Shown here: in pieces, positions 62,387-64,000 of the stretch
How positions within the stretch are numbered: the stretch's first letter is position 1
Layout of the letters: each line of letters opens with the position of its first letter
Assembly (NCBI RefSeq): GCF_039641995.1
Contig: NZ_CP087714.1
Coordinates: forward strand, 1,178,001 to 1,242,000
Reading direction: 5' to 3'
Length of the DNA stretch: 64,000 nt
DNA from: Geoglobus acetivorans
Lineage (GTDB): Archaea > Halobacteriota > Archaeoglobi > Archaeoglobales > Archaeoglobaceae
The notes under the pieces: generated by a model
The model's input: the letters and a program-made list of their open reading frames with translations, nothing else
Databases searched by the model: none
What the model was told of the DNA's origin: nothing
Translations under genes and position numbers: made by a program

Positions 62387-62911
62387 TTATCCCTCCACCA
62401 CCTGCTGTTTTGTAAACGGTGAGTTTGCGTAATATCCTATCTTACCTTCCATTTCTCTCTCGACGATAAAGCTCGGAGAGGTTACTCTTCTTCCATCCAC
62501 TGCGATGTGTCCGTGTACTATCATCTGTCTTGCCTGTTTTATCGTCTTTGCGAGCCCCTGTCTGTAAACTATCGTCTGCAACCTTCTCTCAAGGAAGTCC
62601 TCAACCTTGAGGTTCAGGATATCATCGAGGGTAGCGTTTTCGGGAAGAATACCCATCCTGTGGAGTTTCTTGATTACCTGCTGAGCCTTGGCTTTGGCTA
62701 TTTCACCCTCTCTTCCGGGGTAGTTTACCTTTGCAAGCAGGTCTCTTGCAACTCTTCTATACTTTCTGAGGAGGTTCTGGAATCTCCAGAGTTCTCTCTT
62801 GTTTCTGAGACCGTATTTGATTACCAGAGGCATCTCTCTTTCGAGCCTGACTCTATCCCATGGCTTGGTCGGAGTGGTGTACTTCTTTCTAGCCTTTTTA
62901 GGATCTCCCAT
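62387..62911 (-). CDS. rps4: Ribosomal protein uS4
   Basis: 174 residues. [20 protein letters not shown] opens the archaeal uS4, and the S4 RNA-binding motif is [19 protein letters not shown] then [19 protein letters not shown]. The C-terminus is [16 protein letters not shown]. It lies between rps13 and rps11. Confidence 0.98.
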   Translation of the reverse strand: MGDPKKARKKYTTPTKPWDRVRLEREMPLVIKYGLRNKRELWRFQNLLRKYRRVARDLLAKVNYPGREGEIAKAKAQQVIKKLHRMGILPENATLDDILNLKVEDFLERRLQTIVYRQGLAKTIKQARQMIVHGHIAVDGRRVTSPSFIVEREMEGKIGYYANSPFTKQQVVEG

Positions 62912-62921
62912 TCAGCTCACC

Positions 62922-63368
62922 TCATTTCTTCCTTCTAATAACTCCTACCGTGGCACCCTTTCTGCCAGTAGACCTTGTTCTCTGGCCCCTCACCTTGTGA
63001 CCTCTGGCGTGTCTGACTCCTCTGTACGCTTTGGCCCTTATCATTCTCTCAATGTCAAGCATCCTCGCAAAGTCGATATCCTTGTTCAGCAGGTGAAGGT
63101 CTTTGCCAGTATGATAGTCCTTTCTTCTGTTCAGCATCCATGTAGGAAGGGACTCTATTTCTTCTTCGACAAACTTCTTCAGCTTTTCCAGATTCTCGTC
63201 GTCCAGTTCTCCCAGTTTAACCATTCCGTCCACGCCGAGCTGGTTTACTATTGACCTTGATAATCTCAGCCCTATGCCCTTTATTCCTGTAAGAGCGTGA
63301 ATTACTGGCTTGTTCCCATCCAGGTCAGTATCAGCAATTCTCACAATGTGTTTGAAGCCGTCCTCCAT
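62922..63368 (-). CDS. rps13: Ribosomal protein uS13
   Basis: About 148 residues from the ATG at 63368 (MEDGFKHIVRIADTDLDGNK), preceded by AAGGTGAT; a GTG at 63377 overlaps that site. KPVIHALTGIKGIGLRLSRS is the helix-hairpin-helix motif and HARGHKVRGQRTRSTGRKGA the basic tail. The TATA box TTTAAATATCT upstream makes it the first gene of the ribosomal operon. Confidence 0.98.
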   Translation of the reverse strand: MEDGFKHIVRIADTDLDGNKPVIHALTGIKGIGLRLSRSIVNQLGVDGMVKLGELDDENLEKLKKFVEEEIESLPTWMLNRRKDYHTGKDLHLLNKDIDFARMLDIERMIRAKAYRGVRHARGHKVRGQRTRSTGRKGATVGVIRRKK

Positions 63369-63499
63369 AGTTATCACCTTCTGCCAACTGCCTTTAAGAG
63401 AAGATATTTAAAGATTGCTGATGCGCCGATGGCAGAATCCTGCCTTCCGTCGGGAGAGGGTTTCGGAAAATCTGAATAATGGATTGACAAAAAAACCGA

Positions 63500-63742
63500 T
63501 CAGTTTTTGTTGAGTACGATAACTTCCGCTTTTGGCTCTCTTCTTCTGAAAGCAAAGTCTTTTGCTGCGACTATAGCCTCACAGAATGGGACACAGTCAA
63601 AACATCTGTTTCTCAGCAGGTTGCATTCAAGAACATTGACTTTTCTGTTCTTGATGTCTATAACAATTTTGGATTCGGTTCTTCTGACTCTCACCTTGAC
63701 AATTATTTCACACCCATCGCACGGGTTTTCATACCGGTTCAT
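63500..63742 (-). CDS. Small Cys-rich hypothetical protein
   Basis: 80 residues with five or six Cys (NPCDGCEIIVKVRVR; LECNLLRNRCFDCVPFCEAI), likely a metal or Fe-S site, and a basic stretch DFAFRRREPKAEVIVL. No family is recognised. It lies between dph2 and the ribosomal operon, separated from rps13 by its promoter region. Confidence 0.65.
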   Translation of the reverse strand: MNRYENPCDGCEIIVKVRVRRTESKIVIDIKNRKVNVLECNLLRNRCFDCVPFCEAIVAAKDFAFRRREPKAEVIVLNKN

Positions 63743-63869
63743 AATATCTCCTCATTATTGTTATTGTCATCAGTAAATGAAATCTGGATTTGAACCCATA
63801 TAAGTTTTGCGATACTGATATGGTTGTGAGAATATGTGACTCGGGTTCAAAAATTAAACATTGTTAATT

Positions 63870-64000
63870 TCAAATAAAATCGAACACGTATTCGTCTTTC
63901 AGTCCAATGGATATCTCAAATTCTTGGGGAGATATTATAGGCTTGCCAAATCTTCTGGTGTCGTCATAGGCAATTCTAGGGCATGCAGTGTTTACATAGC
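63870..64000 (-). CDS. dph2: Dph2, diphthamide synthesis radical enzyme, C-terminal end only
   Basis: The minus frame entering at the right edge reads [20 protein letters not shown], then [18 protein letters not shown] and a TGA at 63870. The CxxNTACPRI...D and LTPxEFE pattern is the last part of archaeal Dph2, whose third Fe-S Cys is in TACPR. Dph2 starts diphthamide synthesis on elongation factor 2. Most of the gene lies outside the window. Confidence 0.88.
   Translation of the reverse strand, partial: YVNTACPRIAYDDTRRFGKPIISPQEFEISIGLKDEYVFDFI

Noticed and set aside
63431-63444. GGCAG-AATC-CTGCC hairpin as a terminator or small RNA
   Set aside because: Only five base pairs, no T-run, and located in a promoter region; not enough support.

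Overview
The window comes from a hyperthermophilic euryarchaeon, most likely an Archaeoglobales member (Archaeoglobus/Geoglobus/Ferroglobus type). Grounds: an archaeal rps13-rps4-rps11-rpo3 operon whose Rpo3 carries ferredoxin-like cysteine clusters, a Dph2 end, BRE/TATA promoters such as TTTAAATAT, short AGGTGA-type ribosome binding sites, an inactivated-type PolB2 operon and a csa1-cas1-cas2-cas4 adaptation set. This is inferred from protein families; no database search was possible.

The right end (about 59.5-64 kb) is core genome: tRNA-Val, a nucleotidyltransferase, a zinc-finger protein, Rpo3, three ribosomal proteins and the end of dph2. Nearly everything to the left (1-59 kb) is one large defence island. 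In order: a Type I restriction-modification operon (hsdM, an AlbA_2/HATPase gene, hsdS, a GmrSD-like gene); a CARF-PIN-HAD operon; toxin-antitoxin modules (truncated PIN pair, VapBC, HepT-MntA); a YhaO/YhaN (Mre11/Rad50-like) pair whose ATPase carries two perfect internal duplications; an RmuC plus beta-CASP nuclease operon; a CARF-HTH regulator; a poorly known stretch with a repeat-containing nuclease and several broken genes; a methylase / PLD-helicase / DUF365 cluster back to back with an EVE / GmrSD / DUF365 operon; a broken rhomboid protease; and a secreted thermonuclease.

From 39 to 55 kb lies the CRISPR-Cas region: Csx1 and a CARF-HTH partner, array 1 (15 repeats), cas4-cas2-cas1-csa1 on the minus strand, and divergently a CARF-HTH regulator followed by a complete Type III-A set (cas10, csm2-5, cas6). 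A broken toxin-antitoxin pair follows, then array 2 (34 repeats), whose leader and a decayed cas4 end are a copy of those of array 1. The PolB2 operon and another VapBC-type pair close the island before tRNA-Val.

The genes suggest a network. Cas10 has an intact cyclase GGDD motif and could make cyclic oligoadenylate. Five separate CARF proteins in the window could sense it: Csx1 (HEPN RNase), a CARF-only protein next to a PIN nuclease, and three CARF-HTH proteins. A 23-bp promoter element with TTGAAC upstream of an unusual TATA box occurs five times: before the CARF-PIN operon, the RmuC/beta-CASP operon, the CARF-HTH regulator gene and two decayed genes. This looks like a regulon controlled by that regulator. 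Many small genes in the island are broken by single-base changes, so part of it is decaying.
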